Positions 32,048-41,368 of a DNA stretch of 59,343 bases are shown here, in pieces. Origin of the DNA: an uncultured Prevotellaceae bacterium (GTDB lineage Bacteria > Bacteroidota > Bacteroidia > Bacteroidales > Bacteroidaceae). Location: the NCBI GenBank assembly GCA_902769805.1, contig CACXQL010000004.1, positions 1-59,343 of the forward strand, in the 5' to 3' direction. The position numbers and the translations under genes were made by a program. Positions within the stretch are counted from its first letter, which is position 1; each line of letters begins with the position of its first letter. The notes under the pieces are model-generated. The model saw nothing but the letters and a program-made list of their open reading frames with translations. It did not search any database and was not told the DNA's origin.

Positions 32048-34348
32048 ATGACAATGATGAATGAGAATCTTTTAGAACAGTTAAATGACGGACAACGTGC
32101 TGCTGTAGAATACTGTGATGGTCCCCAACTGGTGATTGCTGGTGCAGGTTCTGGTAAGACCCGTGTCTTGACATATAAGATAGCATATCTGTTGCAACAG
32201 GGAATGAACCCATGGAATATCCTTGCCCTTACATTCACTAATAAGGCGGCAAGGGAGATGAAGGAACGTATTGGTCGTCTTGTCGGCGTGGAACGTGCCC
32301 GGTATCTCCAAATGGGTACCTTTCACTCTGTGTTTGCACGTATCTTGAGGGCAGAGGCTCAAGTACTGGGATTTCAGTCTAATTTTACAATATATGACCA
32401 GAGTGATTCTCGTTCTTTGGTAAAGAGTATCATCAAGGAGATGCAGTTAGATGATAAAACCTATAAGCCTGCCAGTGTTGCTGACCGTATATCAATGGCA
32501 AAGAATCATTTGTTGCTGCCTCAGGCATATACACAAAGTGCATGGGCTACAGATGATGCCCAACACAAGCGTCCATCAGTGAAAGATATATATATAAGGT
32601 ATTGTGAACGTTGCAGACAGGCTAATGCGATGGATTTTGATGATCTTCTGGTGTATACGTACCTGTTGTTAAAGCAGCATGAAGACATCTGTCATAAATA
32701 TATAGAACGCTTTCAGTATGTGTTGGTTGATGAGTATCAGGATACTAACTTTGCCCAGCAGGAGATTGTTTTGCTTTTGACTAAAAAGCATGGACGTGTT
32801 TCTGTTGTGGGGGATGATGCTCAGAGTATTTATAGTTTTCGAGGTGCAAATATAGATAATATATTAGATTTCCAAAAGAGGTATGATCATGCAAAACTGT
32901 TTAAGTTGGAACAGAACTATCGTTCTACACAATATATTGTCCAAGCAGCAAATACGCTGATACGTCATAATCAGAGACAGATTCCCAAAAATGTCTTTAG
33001 TGAGAATGACCAAGGTGAGAGACTGATATTAAAACCAGCCTATAGTGATAAGGAAGAGGTCATGATAGTCTGTAATGATATTAAACGTATCATGAGGAAA
33101 GATAAATGTCAATATAGTGACTTTGCAATCTTATATCGTACAAACTCACAAAGTCGTTCTTTCGAGGAGCAAATGCGTAGAGAAGGAATCCCATATCGTA
33201 TATATGGTGGATTGAGCTTCTATCAACGCAAGGAAATCAAGGATGTAATTGCCTATTATCGAGTTGTTTCTAATCCTAATGATGAAGAAGCCTTGAAACG
33301 TATCATTAATTATCCGGCCCGAGGAATAGGCGATACAACAATGAATAAGATCGTTGAGGCGGCTAATACACATGGTGTAAGTCTGTGGACAGTCATTTGC
33401 CAACCGATTCTTTTCCTCCCTGATTTAGCAAAAGGGACTGTTGCAAAACTAGAGTCGTTTCATCTGTTGATTGAAGGATGGACTTCTCGTCTTGACAAGG
33501 ATGATGCTTATGAGCTAGGTCATGCTATTATTATGGAGAGTGGAATAAGTAAAGACATATACAGTTCCACGAGCCCGGAGGATTTGTCACGTCAGGAAAA
33601 CCTTGAAGAGTTTCTAAGTGGTATGCAGGATTTTGTGGAAGGACGCAAAGAAGAAGATATGGGTGACCAGATATCTCTTGGGGACTTCCTTCAAGAGGTC
33701 GCATTATTAACGGACCTTGACAGTGATAATGGTGAAACAGATGATAAGGTAACTTTGATGACGATTCACAGTGCCAAAGGATTGGAGTTCCCTACTGTTT
33801 TCGTGGTAGGCTTGGAAGAAAACATCTTTCCTTCTCCTATGTGTACTAATACAATGCGCGAACTAGAAGAGGAACGTCGTCTGTTATATGTAGCCATAAC
33901 TCGTGCAGAGAAACATTGTATCTTGACCTGTGCCCAGAACCGTTGGCGTTATGGAAAAATGGAATATGACACTCCATCCCGTTTTATCAAAGATATTGAC
34001 CCAAGGCTTTTGCATGTGGAGTCGGAGAAAGGTGATGGCAAGATTCCATTCTCTGTTGGTAGTCGCCCATCTTCACGAATGCAGAATTCCCGTCCAGTGG
34101 CTACGCAGTTTATGGCAGACCCCAAACCTCGTCTTGTTCCTTTGCGTCATGAAGCTCCACTGCCTTCCTCTTCGATTGGTAATATTGGACTGAAAGAAGG
34201 TAATGTGATTGAGCATCAACGTTTTGGCGTTGGAACAGTTATCAAGGTGGAAGGAGTAGGGGAGAACCAGAAGGCTACGGTAGAGTTTAAGAATGCAGGA
34301 ACAAAACAGTTACTGTTAAAATTTGCCAAGTATTCAATCATAGGATAA
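32048..34348 (+). CDS. UvrD/PcrA-type superfamily 1 DNA helicase
   Basis: About 766 aa from the ATG at 32048 (further ATGs at 32054 and 32057 fit equally well). Motif I/Walker A AGAGSGKTRVLTYKIAYL near residue 30-45, motif Ia ALTFTNKAAREMKERI, motif II VDEYQDTN, motif III VVGDDAQSIYSFRGA, motif IV EQNYRST, motif V MTIHSAKGLEF, motif VI LLYVAITRAEK. The C-terminal ~55 residues (EGNVIEHQRFGVGTVIKVEG...KQLLLKFAKYSII) are the Tudor-like domain of PcrA/UvrD, used for RNA polymerase contact in relatives. 3'-5' helicase for repair and replication-conflict handling. Confidence 0.93.
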   Translation: MTMMNENLLEQLNDGQRAAVEYCDGPQLVIAGAGSGKTRVLTYKIAYLLQQGMNPWNILALTFTNKAAREMKERIGRLVGVERARYLQMGTFHSVFARILRAEAQVLGFQSNFTIYDQSDSRSLVKSIIKEMQLDDKTYKPASVADRISMAKNHLLLPQAYTQSAWATDDAQHKRPSVKDIYIRYCERCRQANAMDFDDLLVYTYLLLKQHEDICHKYIERFQYVLVDEYQDTNFAQQEIVLLLTKKHGRVSVVGDDAQSIYSFRGANIDNILDFQKRYDHAKLFKLEQNYRSTQYIVQAANTLIRHNQRQIPKNVFSENDQGERLILKPAYSDKEEVMIVCNDIKRIMRKDKCQYSDFAILYRTNSQSRSFEEQMRREGIPYRIYGGLSFYQRKEIKDVIAYYRVVSNPNDEEALKRIINYPARGIGDTTMNKIVEAANTHGVSLWTVICQPILFLPDLAKGTVAKLESFHLLIEGWTSRLDKDDAYELGHAIIMESGISKDIYSSTSPEDLSRQENLEEFLSGMQDFVEGRKEEDMGDQISLGDFLQEVALLTDLDSDNGETDDKVTLMTIHSAKGLEFPTVFVVGLEENIFPSPMCTNTMRELEEERRLLYVAITRAEKHCILTCAQNRWRYGKMEYDTPSRFIKDIDPRLLHVESEKGDGKIPFSVGSRPSSRMQNSRPVATQFMADPKPRLVPLRHEAPLPSSSIGNIGLKEGNVIEHQRFGVGTVIKVEGVGENQKATVEFKNAGTKQLLLKFAKYSIIG

Positions 34349-34361
34349 GAAAGAAGAGAAA

Positions 34362-34493
34362 CTAAAGCGCCTCATCTTCTGGTCGTTCCAGAAGATGAGG
34401 CTTATATTTTGAGAGGTGTTTCTTCTTCCTGAGGTATGCAGCCTTACGGGCCTCATATTCCTCATAATGCTTCTCTAAGAAGTTGTCTGCCAT
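34362..34493 (-). CDS. Small conserved-looking protein (43 aa)
   Basis: Begins MADNFLEKHYEEYEARKAAY, ends LLERPEDEAL. Highly charged and helical. I recall short Bacteroidales proteins with a MADNxLEKxxExYxARKAAxE start, sometimes mislabelled as dehydrogenases, so this is probably a real family member. The ATG overlaps the stop of the DUF4270 gene by one base (TAATG), suggesting coupled translation. Its last ~14 codons are the 14-bp stem hairpin described separately. Confidence 0.65.
   Translation of the reverse strand: MADNFLEKHYEEYEARKAAYLRKKKHLSKYKPHLLERPEDEAL
34369..34401. terminator. Bidirectional terminator between helicase and 43-aa ORF
   Basis: Perfect 14-bp stem gcctcatcttctgg / ccagaagatgaggc with loop tcgtt, followed on the plus strand by ttatatttt. 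It serves the helicase transcript, and also encodes the C terminus of the 43-aa minus-strand ORF. Confidence 0.75.
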
Positions 34494-35968
34494 TATTTTG
34501 TCTTATTGTAGATAATGCTGATGACAACGGGCTCCCGTGGGTTCTTAGTACCTCCCACTAACCGTGTACTGGTTATTGACATCTCATTATTAACAGCACT
34601 TATAGTAGCTGTTCCTGTAGATGATGTTGATGTTAAGGTCGTTTTTACAGGAATAAGGACAACTTTATTCCAGTTAGGGTGTTCTGTAGTGTAATTAGCC
34701 CCTCCTTCTTGTTTGTTTCTGTACATCAGATTGATGAGGCCTGAGATATTAGTATATGTATAAGAGTTGTATTTAGTGCTTAATGTCGCAATATATGAGG
34801 ATATATTGTTGGGAATATGATGGTTCTCGAAGAATGAGTAAAGACTGTCTTTTTGTATCATGAGAAGATAAGTCGGGTCTTTCAATAACTGGCTGGAAAG
34901 TTTATTCTTATCATTCATTTTATGGAAAACAATCTTTGCAGATGCGAGCGTGTCTTGCTCATGTCCTTTTTTGATGTCATCAACAGGCAGGGTAACCTCT
35001 GTGAAGATTCCTGCAGGTGTTTTTAAGTATGTCCATTCTTCTTCTTCAGCCAATTCATCAATGACCTCCTGGTTGTTTAATATACGTGTTGTCTGTAAGA
35101 CTTCCTCTGTTCCATGGAATTCCGTGCTGACATGAAGCTCCTTGTCGTTTTGCTTAATACTATAATAGGTAACCAATCTGGTATCAACAATTTCCGACAT
35201 TAGTCCTAAACCGTCAGTAGTCTTGATATAGAAACCTGGACAAATATTGTGAATGAAAGAATAGGAATTCTTATAATATTCTGGATGCTCAAAGTATTTA
35301 CGCATCAGATAGGTTCCGTAATTATTGTATTCCTTCCCTTCCTTGTCTTTATATGTTTTTTTCAATGGAATCCATATGGTATAGTATTGGCTTGAAGTGG
35401 TTTTGTATTTATTTCTAATACTGTCGCTTAATTGCAGGCTAATAATACTGTATACTAATTTTTGTCTTAATCCGTCCTTCCTGATATAACCTTCTTTTTC
35501 AGGGTCGAAATCTGTATAATAGTTCTTTCCTTCTTCAACAGGCTGGTCAAGTTCAAATGCTGTTAGTTTCATTGCAGCCAAAGAGTCTCCTGTATAAGAG
35601 TTAACTACAATAGACAGGCCACAGGAGTCTGCTGCTATTTCTCCGCCATCTTTTGAAATGATATTGTCTTTATCATAGAACACGTTATCGCTGTTATTCT
35701 CAAGCGTTGAGAATTGTGTCATATAGTCTCCCGTGATATAGGCACTTGTCTCTGGATCTTTAATTCGTCCCAGATAGCAATATGAGCTACGTGAGAGAAT
35801 TCTGTCCGCCACTATGGAGCGTGAAGTAACCTTAAAAGTATCTGTAACAATAGTAAACAGATCTGCAGTGTCTGTCAAAGACTTTCCTATATTTCCTGTA
35901 TCTTCATCACATGAAGAGATTGCAACCATTGAAATCACAATCCCTGCTAATAGCATTTTTCTCATCAT
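34493..35968 (-). CDS. DUF4270 lipoprotein
   Basis: 491 aa with lipoprotein signal peptide (MMRKMLLAGIVISMVAISSC, lipobox ISSC, Cys20). The mature part has the DUF4270 signature of large Bacteroidetes outer-membrane lipoproteins: early SRSSYCYLGRIKDPETSAYITGDYMTQF, then long beta-rich repeats and a C-terminal ISIIYNKTK. Function unknown, possibly surface-exposed carbohydrate or protein binding. First of a pair with the overlapping 43-aa ORF; 35 bases downstream of the GT5 gene on the same strand. Confidence 0.85.
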   Translation of the reverse strand: MMRKMLLAGIVISMVAISSCDEDTGNIGKSLTDTADLFTIVTDTFKVTSRSIVADRILSRSSYCYLGRIKDPETSAYITGDYMTQFSTLENNSDNVFYDKDNIISKDGGEIAADSCGLSIVVNSYTGDSLAAMKLTAFELDQPVEEGKNYYTDFDPEKEGYIRKDGLRQKLVYSIISLQLSDSIRNKYKTTSSQYYTIWIPLKKTYKDKEGKEYNNYGTYLMRKYFEHPEYYKNSYSFIHNICPGFYIKTTDGLGLMSEIVDTRLVTYYSIKQNDKELHVSTEFHGTEEVLQTTRILNNQEVIDELAEEEEWTYLKTPAGIFTEVTLPVDDIKKGHEQDTLASAKIVFHKMNDKNKLSSQLLKDPTYLLMIQKDSLYSFFENHHIPNNISSYIATLSTKYNSYTYTNISGLINLMYRNKQEGGANYTTEHPNWNKVVLIPVKTTLTSTSSTGTATISAVNNEMSITSTRLVGGTKNPREPVVISIIYNKTK

Positions 35969-36003
35969 TGAAGTATTTTGATCTTAATGATACTCTTAAT
36001 TGT

Positions 36004-36810
36004 TTATTCCTGACATATTTGGTCGTAGAAAGCCTCGTATGCCTGTCCAAAATCTTCTCCAGGATATTTCAAAGTAGGGATGTTGTTTTTCTTGGCATAT
36101 TTCAGCAAGTCCGCATTGACATCCTTGTTTGCTGCAATGACACCATCACTATAGTCAATAGCAAGTTTTCCTAGTTCATCAAAATTGAAGTTGTCGTTAT
36201 ATTTGTTCAGTATGTCTGCCTTTGCATCCCTGAATTCCACACATCTTTTAAAGTTTGTTCCAAGGTCAGAGTTTATACTCTTTGTGAAGAGTGACGTCAC
36301 AACTTTTGTATTGGCGAAAGAAGGCTCTTCATGATAAGCAGTTTTAATATAAAGGGGAACTACGGCACCCATCCATCCTTGTACATGGATGATATCAGGA
36401 ACCCAGCGTAGTTTTTTTACAGTTTCTAACACACCACGTGCAAAGAAAATAGCACGCTCACCATTGTCAGAATAGTCCTCGCCATTCTCGTTGACAGTCA
36501 TCTGACGCTTGGAGAAATAGTCATCGTTATCAATAAAATATACTTGAATACGAGTTTGGGCAATAGACGCTACTTTAATGATCAAAGGATGGTCTGTGTC
36601 ATCAATGATTAAATTCATACCGGAGAGACGGATAACCTCATGCAACTGGCCACGACGCTCATTGATGATACCCCATTTAGGCATAAACGTGCGGATCTCA
36701 TGACCATTCTCCTGCATGACCTGTGGGAGTGCTTTACCCATCAGCGAAAGTTCGCTTTCAGGTACATAAGGAATAATCTCTTGGTTGATGAACAGAATCT
36801 TCTTTGCCAT
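36004..36810 (-). CDS. Glycogen/starch-synthase N-terminal domain protein (GT5, half-length)
   Basis: 268 aa covering only the N-terminal Rossmann half of GT5 glycogen synthases: KKILFINQEIIPYVPESELSLMGKALPQVMQENGHEIRTFMPKWG is the sugar-nucleotide synthase start, with DIIHVQGWMGAVVPLYIKTAY near 138-158. The C-terminal GT-B half with the ADP-glucose site is absent and a normal stop codon follows, so by itself it should not be a complete synthase. A same-length protein next to panC recurs in Bacteroidales as I remember it, arguing against a recent truncation. Divergent from panC. Confidence 0.8.
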   Translation of the reverse strand: MAKKILFINQEIIPYVPESELSLMGKALPQVMQENGHEIRTFMPKWGIINERRGQLHEVIRLSGMNLIIDDTDHPLIIKVASIAQTRIQVYFIDNDDYFSKRQMTVNENGEDYSDNGERAIFFARGVLETVKKLRWVPDIIHVQGWMGAVVPLYIKTAYHEEPSFANTKVVTSLFTKSINSDLGTNFKRCVEFRDAKADILNKYNDNFNFDELGKLAIDYSDGVIAANKDVNADLLKYAKKNNIPTLKYPGEDFGQAYEAFYDQICQE

Positions 36811-36982
36811 ATCGTTATTATTTTCAGCTGCAAAGGTACGAAAAATAATTCACAAAAACGTAGAATCGTGCATATTTAAGGATTTTTAGTCTCGAATTTG
36901 GCATATTTTCACGATATTTTTTCCTTATTTGATAAAAATGTTGTTATTTTGCACTCGATTTGTATATTCGAACCCAAGAAAA

Positions 36983-37837
36983 ATGAAAGTATTCAATAAG
37001 ATTGTGGATCTTCAGAATCAGCTATTTGAGGATCGTAAACAAGGAAAAGAAATTGGTTTTGTACCAACTATGGGGGCACTCCATGAAGGACATGCTTCAT
37101 TGGTAAAACGTAGTGTGAAAGAAAACGGGATAACGGTAGTTTCTGTATTTGTAAATCCGACACAGTTTAACGACAAAAATGACTTGAAAAACTATCCCCG
37201 TACACTTGAGGCGGATTGTGCATTGTTGGATCAATGCGGTGCGGATTATGTGCTGGCTCCTTCTGTGGAGGAGATGTATCCGACACCTGATACTCGTCAG
37301 TTTGAGTATCCTCCCGTGTCTACTGTGATGGAAGGAGCGCATCGTCCTGGACATTTTAATGGTGTGTGTCAGGTGGTGAGTCGTCTTTTCTATATCGTAA
37401 AACCCACTCGTGCTTATTTCGGAGAGAAAGACTGGCAGCAGATTGCGGTTGTCAAGGCGATGGTTCGTCATTTGGGTATTTCTGTTCAGATAGTGGAGTG
37501 TGACATCGTTAGAGACAAGGATGGACTGGCAAAAAGTTCCCGTAATACATTGTTGGCTCCAGATGAGAGAGCGATTGCCCCAAACATCTATAAAGCATTA
37601 AAGGAAAGTGTGAAATATGCTAAGAATCATACTGTTAAGGAAACGCACGATAAGGTAGTTGAGGATATAAATAGTGTGGAAGGCTTAGATGTCGAATACT
37701 TCTCAATAGTTGATGGTAATACTTTACAGGACATTGAAAATTGGGAGGACTCTCCGTATGTGGTAGGGTGTATCACCGTCTATTGTGGTAAGACTCCGAT
37801 TCGTTTAATTGACCATATAAAATACAAAGAGGTATGA
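36983..37837 (+). CDS. panC: Pantothenate synthetase
   Basis: 284 aa from the ATG at 36983; an in-frame start at 36929 would add residues unlike the family. Joins pantoate and beta-alanine using [18 protein letters not shown] carries the HxGH motif (HEGH), [29 protein letters not shown] follows, then [12 protein letters not shown], the KMSKS-like loop. Complete. Its stop overlaps panD by four bases (ATGA). Confidence 0.95.
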   Translation: MKVFNKIVDLQNQLFEDRKQGKEIGFVPTMGALHEGHASLVKRSVKENGITVVSVFVNPTQFNDKNDLKNYPRTLEADCALLDQCGADYVLAPSVEEMYPTPDTRQFEYPPVSTVMEGAHRPGHFNGVCQVVSRLFYIVKPTRAYFGEKDWQQIAVVKAMVRHLGISVQIVECDIVRDKDGLAKSSRNTLLAPDERAIAPNIYKALKESVKYAKNHTVKETHDKVVEDINSVEGLDVEYFSIVDGNTLQDIENWEDSPYVVGCITVYCGKTPIRLIDHIKYKEV

Positions 37838-38178
37838 TGATAGAAGTAATGAAGTCTAAACTTCATTGTGTGACAGTTACCGAGGCAAATCTCAACTACA
37901 TGGGCAGTATCACCATTGACGAGGATCTGATGGATGCAGCCAATTTGATAGCAGGTGAAAAGGTTCAGGTACTGGACAATAACAACGGAGAACGTTTTGA
38001 GACCTATATCATCAAAGGTGAGCGGGGGAGTGGTTGTATCTGTCTGAATGGTGCTGCTGCCCGAAAAGTTCAGGTCGGTGATGTGGTCATCATTATTTCC
38101 TATGCCCTGATGGATTTTGAGGAAGCCAAGACCTTCAAGCCCAAGGTCGTCTTCCCCAAGGAAGGAAATAAGGTATAA
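37834..38178 (+). CDS. panD: Aspartate 1-decarboxylase precursor
   Basis: 114 aa. Makes beta-alanine for pantothenate. The self-cleavage site is Gly24-Ser25 (YMGSITID), with Ser25 becoming the pyruvoyl group, exactly as numbered in E. coli PanD. Lys9 (KSKLH) and the [12 protein letters not shown] and [17 protein letters not shown] blocks are present. Forms a two-gene pantothenate operon with panC. Confidence 0.95.
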   Translation: MMIEVMKSKLHCVTVTEANLNYMGSITIDEDLMDAANLIAGEKVQVLDNNNGERFETYIIKGERGSGCICLNGAAARKVQVGDVVIIISYALMDFEEAKTFKPKVVFPKEGNKV

Positions 38179-38203
38179 CAATCATTCTAAAAAATAAACT
38201 GAA

Positions 38204-38240
38204 GGAAGGTTCTTTGATCTACTTAATCAGAGAGCCTTCC
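38204..38240. terminator. Hairpin between panD and the 803-aa gene
   Basis: 15-bp stem ggaaggttctttgat / atcagagagccttcc (two wobble pairs), loop ctactta. On the minus strand it is followed by ttcagtttatttttt, so it best fits a terminator for the minus-strand gene; the plus side lacks a T run. Confidence 0.6.
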
Positions 38241-38252
38241 TCCTTCGTAGAT

Positions 38253-38285
38253 AGGCGGCACCTATCGATGGGATAGGTGCCGCCT
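38253..38285. repeat. Palindromic repeat copy (aggcggcacctatc)
   Basis: Perfect 14-bp inverted repeat aggcggcacctatc / gataggtgccgcct around gatgg. Its right arm shares aggtgccgcct with the repeat at 19074-19084, so it belongs to the dispersed palindrome family. Confidence 0.6.
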
Positions 38286-38306
38286 AACTCAGGTTACCTT
38301 TTACCT

Positions 38307-40718
38307 TTATTGCTTGATTTTCTGTCCTGCGATATTATAGGTGTTACCGTTGCTATCTATCACGATACGACCGTTCTCCAAGCGCTTCACCGTCTTGGTG
38401 CGGTTGGCATCACCCGTCTTGACGCTGTTGATACCCGTGGGCGTGACATCCTTTACCAGACGGACGGAGGCACCAAACAGTGATGGGATGGCATTCGATT
38501 TTACAGGGGTCTGGATGCCGGTATCATCACTGAAGATCACTTGGTAAACTTTCAATCCTTCTTCTTCATCAACATAGGTCTTGTTGACCCAGTAAGAGCC
38601 CACCGTGTTTCTGTTGTTTTCCATCCAACCTGAAACCTCTTGTTTGACGAGTTGACCTCCAGCGGTGAGGAATACGGCACCGTTTGCCTCCATCTTCTCC
38701 CAGTCTTTCTTGCTGAAGTAGTTGACGTAGTAGTTCTGCGCTGTATAGTCCATCATTATTCCGAAAGGCATGTTGAAATTATCGGGGAGTAGCACCATGC
38801 CATTCTCTGGATAGTGTCCAACTAATCCGTCATCGACTTCTACTGAGGCAAGTGCCCTCTTCTGCGCAGCATTCGGACGGATCTCCAGGAGGTACTTCCA
38901 CTCTATGTCTGTCAGCAGGCGCCAGTCGTCCGTCTTGTTGCCAAGATTCTGAATAGGATGGGTGCCAAAGTCTTCGTTCCATCTCAGCAGGTCTACAAAT
39001 TCAAAATTGTTCTTCGGATATTTCACGAAGGTGTTGATGTAGTTGAGCACTCTGTTTTGACCGCCGGCAAAGCGATAGACATCGTATGCGGATCGATATT
39101 CCAGGTTACCTGTCGCGAATCTCACTTTGCCGCCACTGCCATTGATGCTGAACTCGCCAGGTAGCAAGCCGTTAGGAATGACGGCTTGGCTGTCATCTGT
39201 GGGATCAATGAATGCCATCATAATACCTTCTTGCTCCTCTTCACCGCCTTGCACGAAAATCGGTTTCATCATGTAGTCTTGATAGCACAGGCTGGCGCGA
39301 TATGGGACAGCACCGTCCAGCACAGGTCTGTTCCACAGCAGATTGCCGTTGGCATCGTATGCCTCGACATAGCACTGAGGATGAGGTTCTATATTTGCTT
39401 TAGGATCAGGCAGTGTCACATAATAGAACACATAGTAGATGCCATCTTTCGTCGATGCGCCGAGAATACTGTAAATCTGGTCTTCCTTCATCATGACCGA
39501 GTGTCCTGCCTTGTCTGTCCAGAGGGGAGTGCCGTCAATGTTCAGTCTGTTCATCCACAGATGGCAACTGTAAGTGAATAATGCGTCTTGTGCATAGATT
39601 CTGCTTTCAAAGGTCGTGATGGTGCCATCCTCTATCACCCAGTCATAGAGATAATCCGAAGCAAGGCTGTCACCCGTTTCCACACTGTGCTCCAACACAG
39701 TGCCGTCGGGCATCAAGCGATTGTAATGCAACTGTCTCGGTCTTGTAGGGGGTTCTGCTACGTGATACAGCATCAGCAGACTGCCGTCTTTGTAGGTCTG
39801 GTACTTAAATTCATCTATCATGGCAAATACGCCTTGGTCAGTAGCTTGCATGTCAGCCACATTGTCGGGCTCCACCGTCACTACGTCTGCCCATATGTTC
39901 TTACAGTCGGGACCAATGCGCATGCCGTTCAAGCCAAAGCATTGATATTTCACTTTGTCTGTATGGTTCGGCACGATGAAATACACGCTGCCGTCGGGGG
40001 CAGGGCTCATGGTGTTGAAGAGCGTCGGGTTTTCCTGGATGTCCGACGAGAGGATATTGCCGTTCTGGTCCAGACAGGCTATCTCATAAAAGTAATGATA
40101 GTTCATAGTACCATCATTCTCTTCATAGTTGCAAGAGAAATAGATGTAATCGCCACTGACGCACACCTGCGGTACTTTATAAAATCTTCTTTTGCTCGTC
40201 ACCAAATCTTTGCGCAGGTCAGGCAGCTGTACGCCGTCTTTCGACCACACCGACTCGCCAGCCTGTGTATAGCGGTAGAGATATACCTTGTCAATATACT
40301 CTTGTGTCTTCTCGTCAAATTCGCGCTGGTCGGTATAGGTCAGCAAGATGTCGCCATTCGAAGCCATCGCAGCTGACAGCTGACCAAAGACGGCACTGTT
40401 CGTGCGCTGCTTGGACACACAGATGCCCTCGCCGGGCAATGTGGGGTTGCCGTCAACGTCGTAAATCTGATAATACAGCAGGAAACGTGCCTTATCATAT
40501 TCCTCACCGGTGTCAGGGTCTGTCATTGAAACTTTTCGCCAAGCGCAGACGGTCTTGCCGTCGTCCGTCTGGATGTTCATTGGAGAGGAAAAAACAAATT
40601 TGCTAGGCTCGTCAAGCGTGGCAACTGCCTTCATGTCGTTGTCACTGGGTTGCCACTGTGCCATTGCGGTCAGCGTGGCGGCTACACATAGTAGCATAGT
40701 GAGTAAACCTTTTTTCAT
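38307..40718 (-). CDS. Large secreted protein with SUMF/FISUMP-like domain
   Basis: 803 aa from the ATG at 40718, chosen because it gives a signal peptide (MKKGLLTMLLCVAATLTAMA, then QWQPSDND); the open frame runs further upstream but crosses the promoter and repeats. N-terminal two-thirds: beta-propeller-like repeats with many Tyr/Asp (VYLYRYTQAGESVWSKDG, YYFYVIA-like strands). The last third resembles the formylglycine-enzyme/FISUMP-type fold of Bacteroidales: GGKVRFATGNLEYRS, FEFVDLLRWNEDFG, WRLLTDIEWKYLLEIRPNA. The tail GNTYNIAGQKIKQ is the common Prevotella/Bacteroides secreted-protein ending. Role unknown. Confidence 0.75.
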   Translation of the reverse strand: MKKGLLTMLLCVAATLTAMAQWQPSDNDMKAVATLDEPSKFVFSSPMNIQTDDGKTVCAWRKVSMTDPDTGEEYDKARFLLYYQIYDVDGNPTLPGEGICVSKQRTNSAVFGQLSAAMASNGDILLTYTDQREFDEKTQEYIDKVYLYRYTQAGESVWSKDGVQLPDLRKDLVTSKRRFYKVPQVCVSGDYIYFSCNYEENDGTMNYHYFYEIACLDQNGNILSSDIQENPTLFNTMSPAPDGSVYFIVPNHTDKVKYQCFGLNGMRIGPDCKNIWADVVTVEPDNVADMQATDQGVFAMIDEFKYQTYKDGSLLMLYHVAEPPTRPRQLHYNRLMPDGTVLEHSVETGDSLASDYLYDWVIEDGTITTFESRIYAQDALFTYSCHLWMNRLNIDGTPLWTDKAGHSVMMKEDQIYSILGASTKDGIYYVFYYVTLPDPKANIEPHPQCYVEAYDANGNLLWNRPVLDGAVPYRASLCYQDYMMKPIFVQGGEEEQEGIMMAFIDPTDDSQAVIPNGLLPGEFSINGSGGKVRFATGNLEYRSAYDVYRFAGGQNRVLNYINTFVKYPKNNFEFVDLLRWNEDFGTHPIQNLGNKTDDWRLLTDIEWKYLLEIRPNAAQKRALASVEVDDGLVGHYPENGMVLLPDNFNMPFGIMMDYTAQNYYVNYFSKKDWEKMEANGAVFLTAGGQLVKQEVSGWMENNRNTVGSYWVNKTYVDEEEGLKVYQVIFSDDTGIQTPVKSNAIPSLFGASVRLVKDVTPTGINSVKTGDANRTKTVKRLENGRIVIDSNGNTYNIAGQKIKQ

Positions 40719-40762
40719 AGTTGTGTTTGTTTGGGTAAAAATCATATTCATTGAATTTACAG

Positions 40763-40770
40763 GCAAAGAT
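40763..40770 (-). promoter_or_regulatory. -7 element of the 803-aa gene
   Basis: Minus strand TATCTTTG with TTG 19 bases upstream (near 40790-40792), about 45 bases ahead of the ATG at 40718. Confidence 0.5.
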
Positions 40771-40816
40771 ATAATAAATTGTTTGTTTGACAATGGTTCA
40801 GACCATTTAATTTGTC

Positions 40817-40858
40817 TTTTCAGACAAGATTTAAAGGTTTTCAGACAAGATTTAAAGG
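40817..40858. repeat. Perfect 21-bp tandem duplication
   Basis: ttttcagacaagatttaaag g at 40817-40837, repeated identically at 40838-40858, with ttttc starting a third copy. It lies between the biotin-carrier terminator and the promoter of the 803-aa gene. Confidence 0.85.
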
Positions 40859-40863
40859 TTTTC

Positions 40864-40897
40864 AAAAAAAACAAGCCCGCAGTAATTGCAGGCTTGT
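40864..40897 (-). terminator. Terminator of the mmd operon
   Basis: Minus strand stem ACAAGCCTGCA / TGCGGGCTTGT followed by a run of seven or more T (A run at 40864-40870 on the plus strand). It closes the operon after the biotin carrier. Confidence 0.8.
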
Positions 40898-40921
40898 TGT
40901 TATTAGCATATTCGCTGAGGC

Positions 40922-41356
40922 TTATTCGATAACCACCAGTGCATCGTCCTCCATGACAGTCTGTCCAGGTTTTACACAGATAGCTGTAATCTTACCAGCC
41001 TTCTCTGCCTCGATATTGTTAGCCATCTTCATCGCCTCCAATACGACAACAGTATCGCCGGCATTGACTTCGTCACCGACATTGACACAGATTTCTGTGA
41101 TGACACCGGGAAGGGGAGCCTTGATAGCATTGTTCGTATTGATATTGGCAGAATTCTCGGAGTTCTCAGAGTTATCTGCGCTTTCTGCTGCAACAGGCTT
41201 GCGAACCACCACCTTTTTCTCCTCTTCAGGTTCTGGCTCCATTTCCACTGTGTACTCCTCACCATTCACGGTGACAGTGACTGTGTTTTCGGCGATATCG
41301 CCAATGATAACCTCATATTGGTTACCATTAATGGTATATTTATATTCCTTTTTCAT
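40922..41356 (-). CDS. mmdC: Biotin carboxyl carrier protein of methylmalonyl-CoA decarboxylase (gamma subunit)
   Basis: 144 aa. N-terminal ~45 residues resemble the decarboxylase carrier start (KYTINGNQYEVIIGDIAENT). A Glu-rich linker follows, then NSENSENSANINTNN (62-76), and a C-terminal biotinyl domain (~78-144) with the biotinylated Lys110 in VLEAMKMANN. The linker stretch at 41147-41176 shares 16 identical bases with rimO. Last gene of the mce-mmdA-51 aa-carrier operon. A carrier for propionyl-CoA carboxylase is the alternative. Confidence 0.88.
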   Translation of the reverse strand: MKKEYKYTINGNQYEVIIGDIAENTVTVTVNGEEYTVEMEPEPEEEKKVVVRKPVAAESADNSENSENSANINTNNAIKAPLPGVITEICVNVGDEVNAGDTVVVLEAMKMANNIEAEKAGKITAICVKPGQTVMEDDALVVIE

Positions 41357-41368
41357 TGTAATGTTTAT

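Noticed and set aside
39588-40376. 262-codon plus-strand frame inside the 803-aa secreted protein gene
   Set aside because: No ribosome site, promoter or family features; composition is that of a shadow frame.
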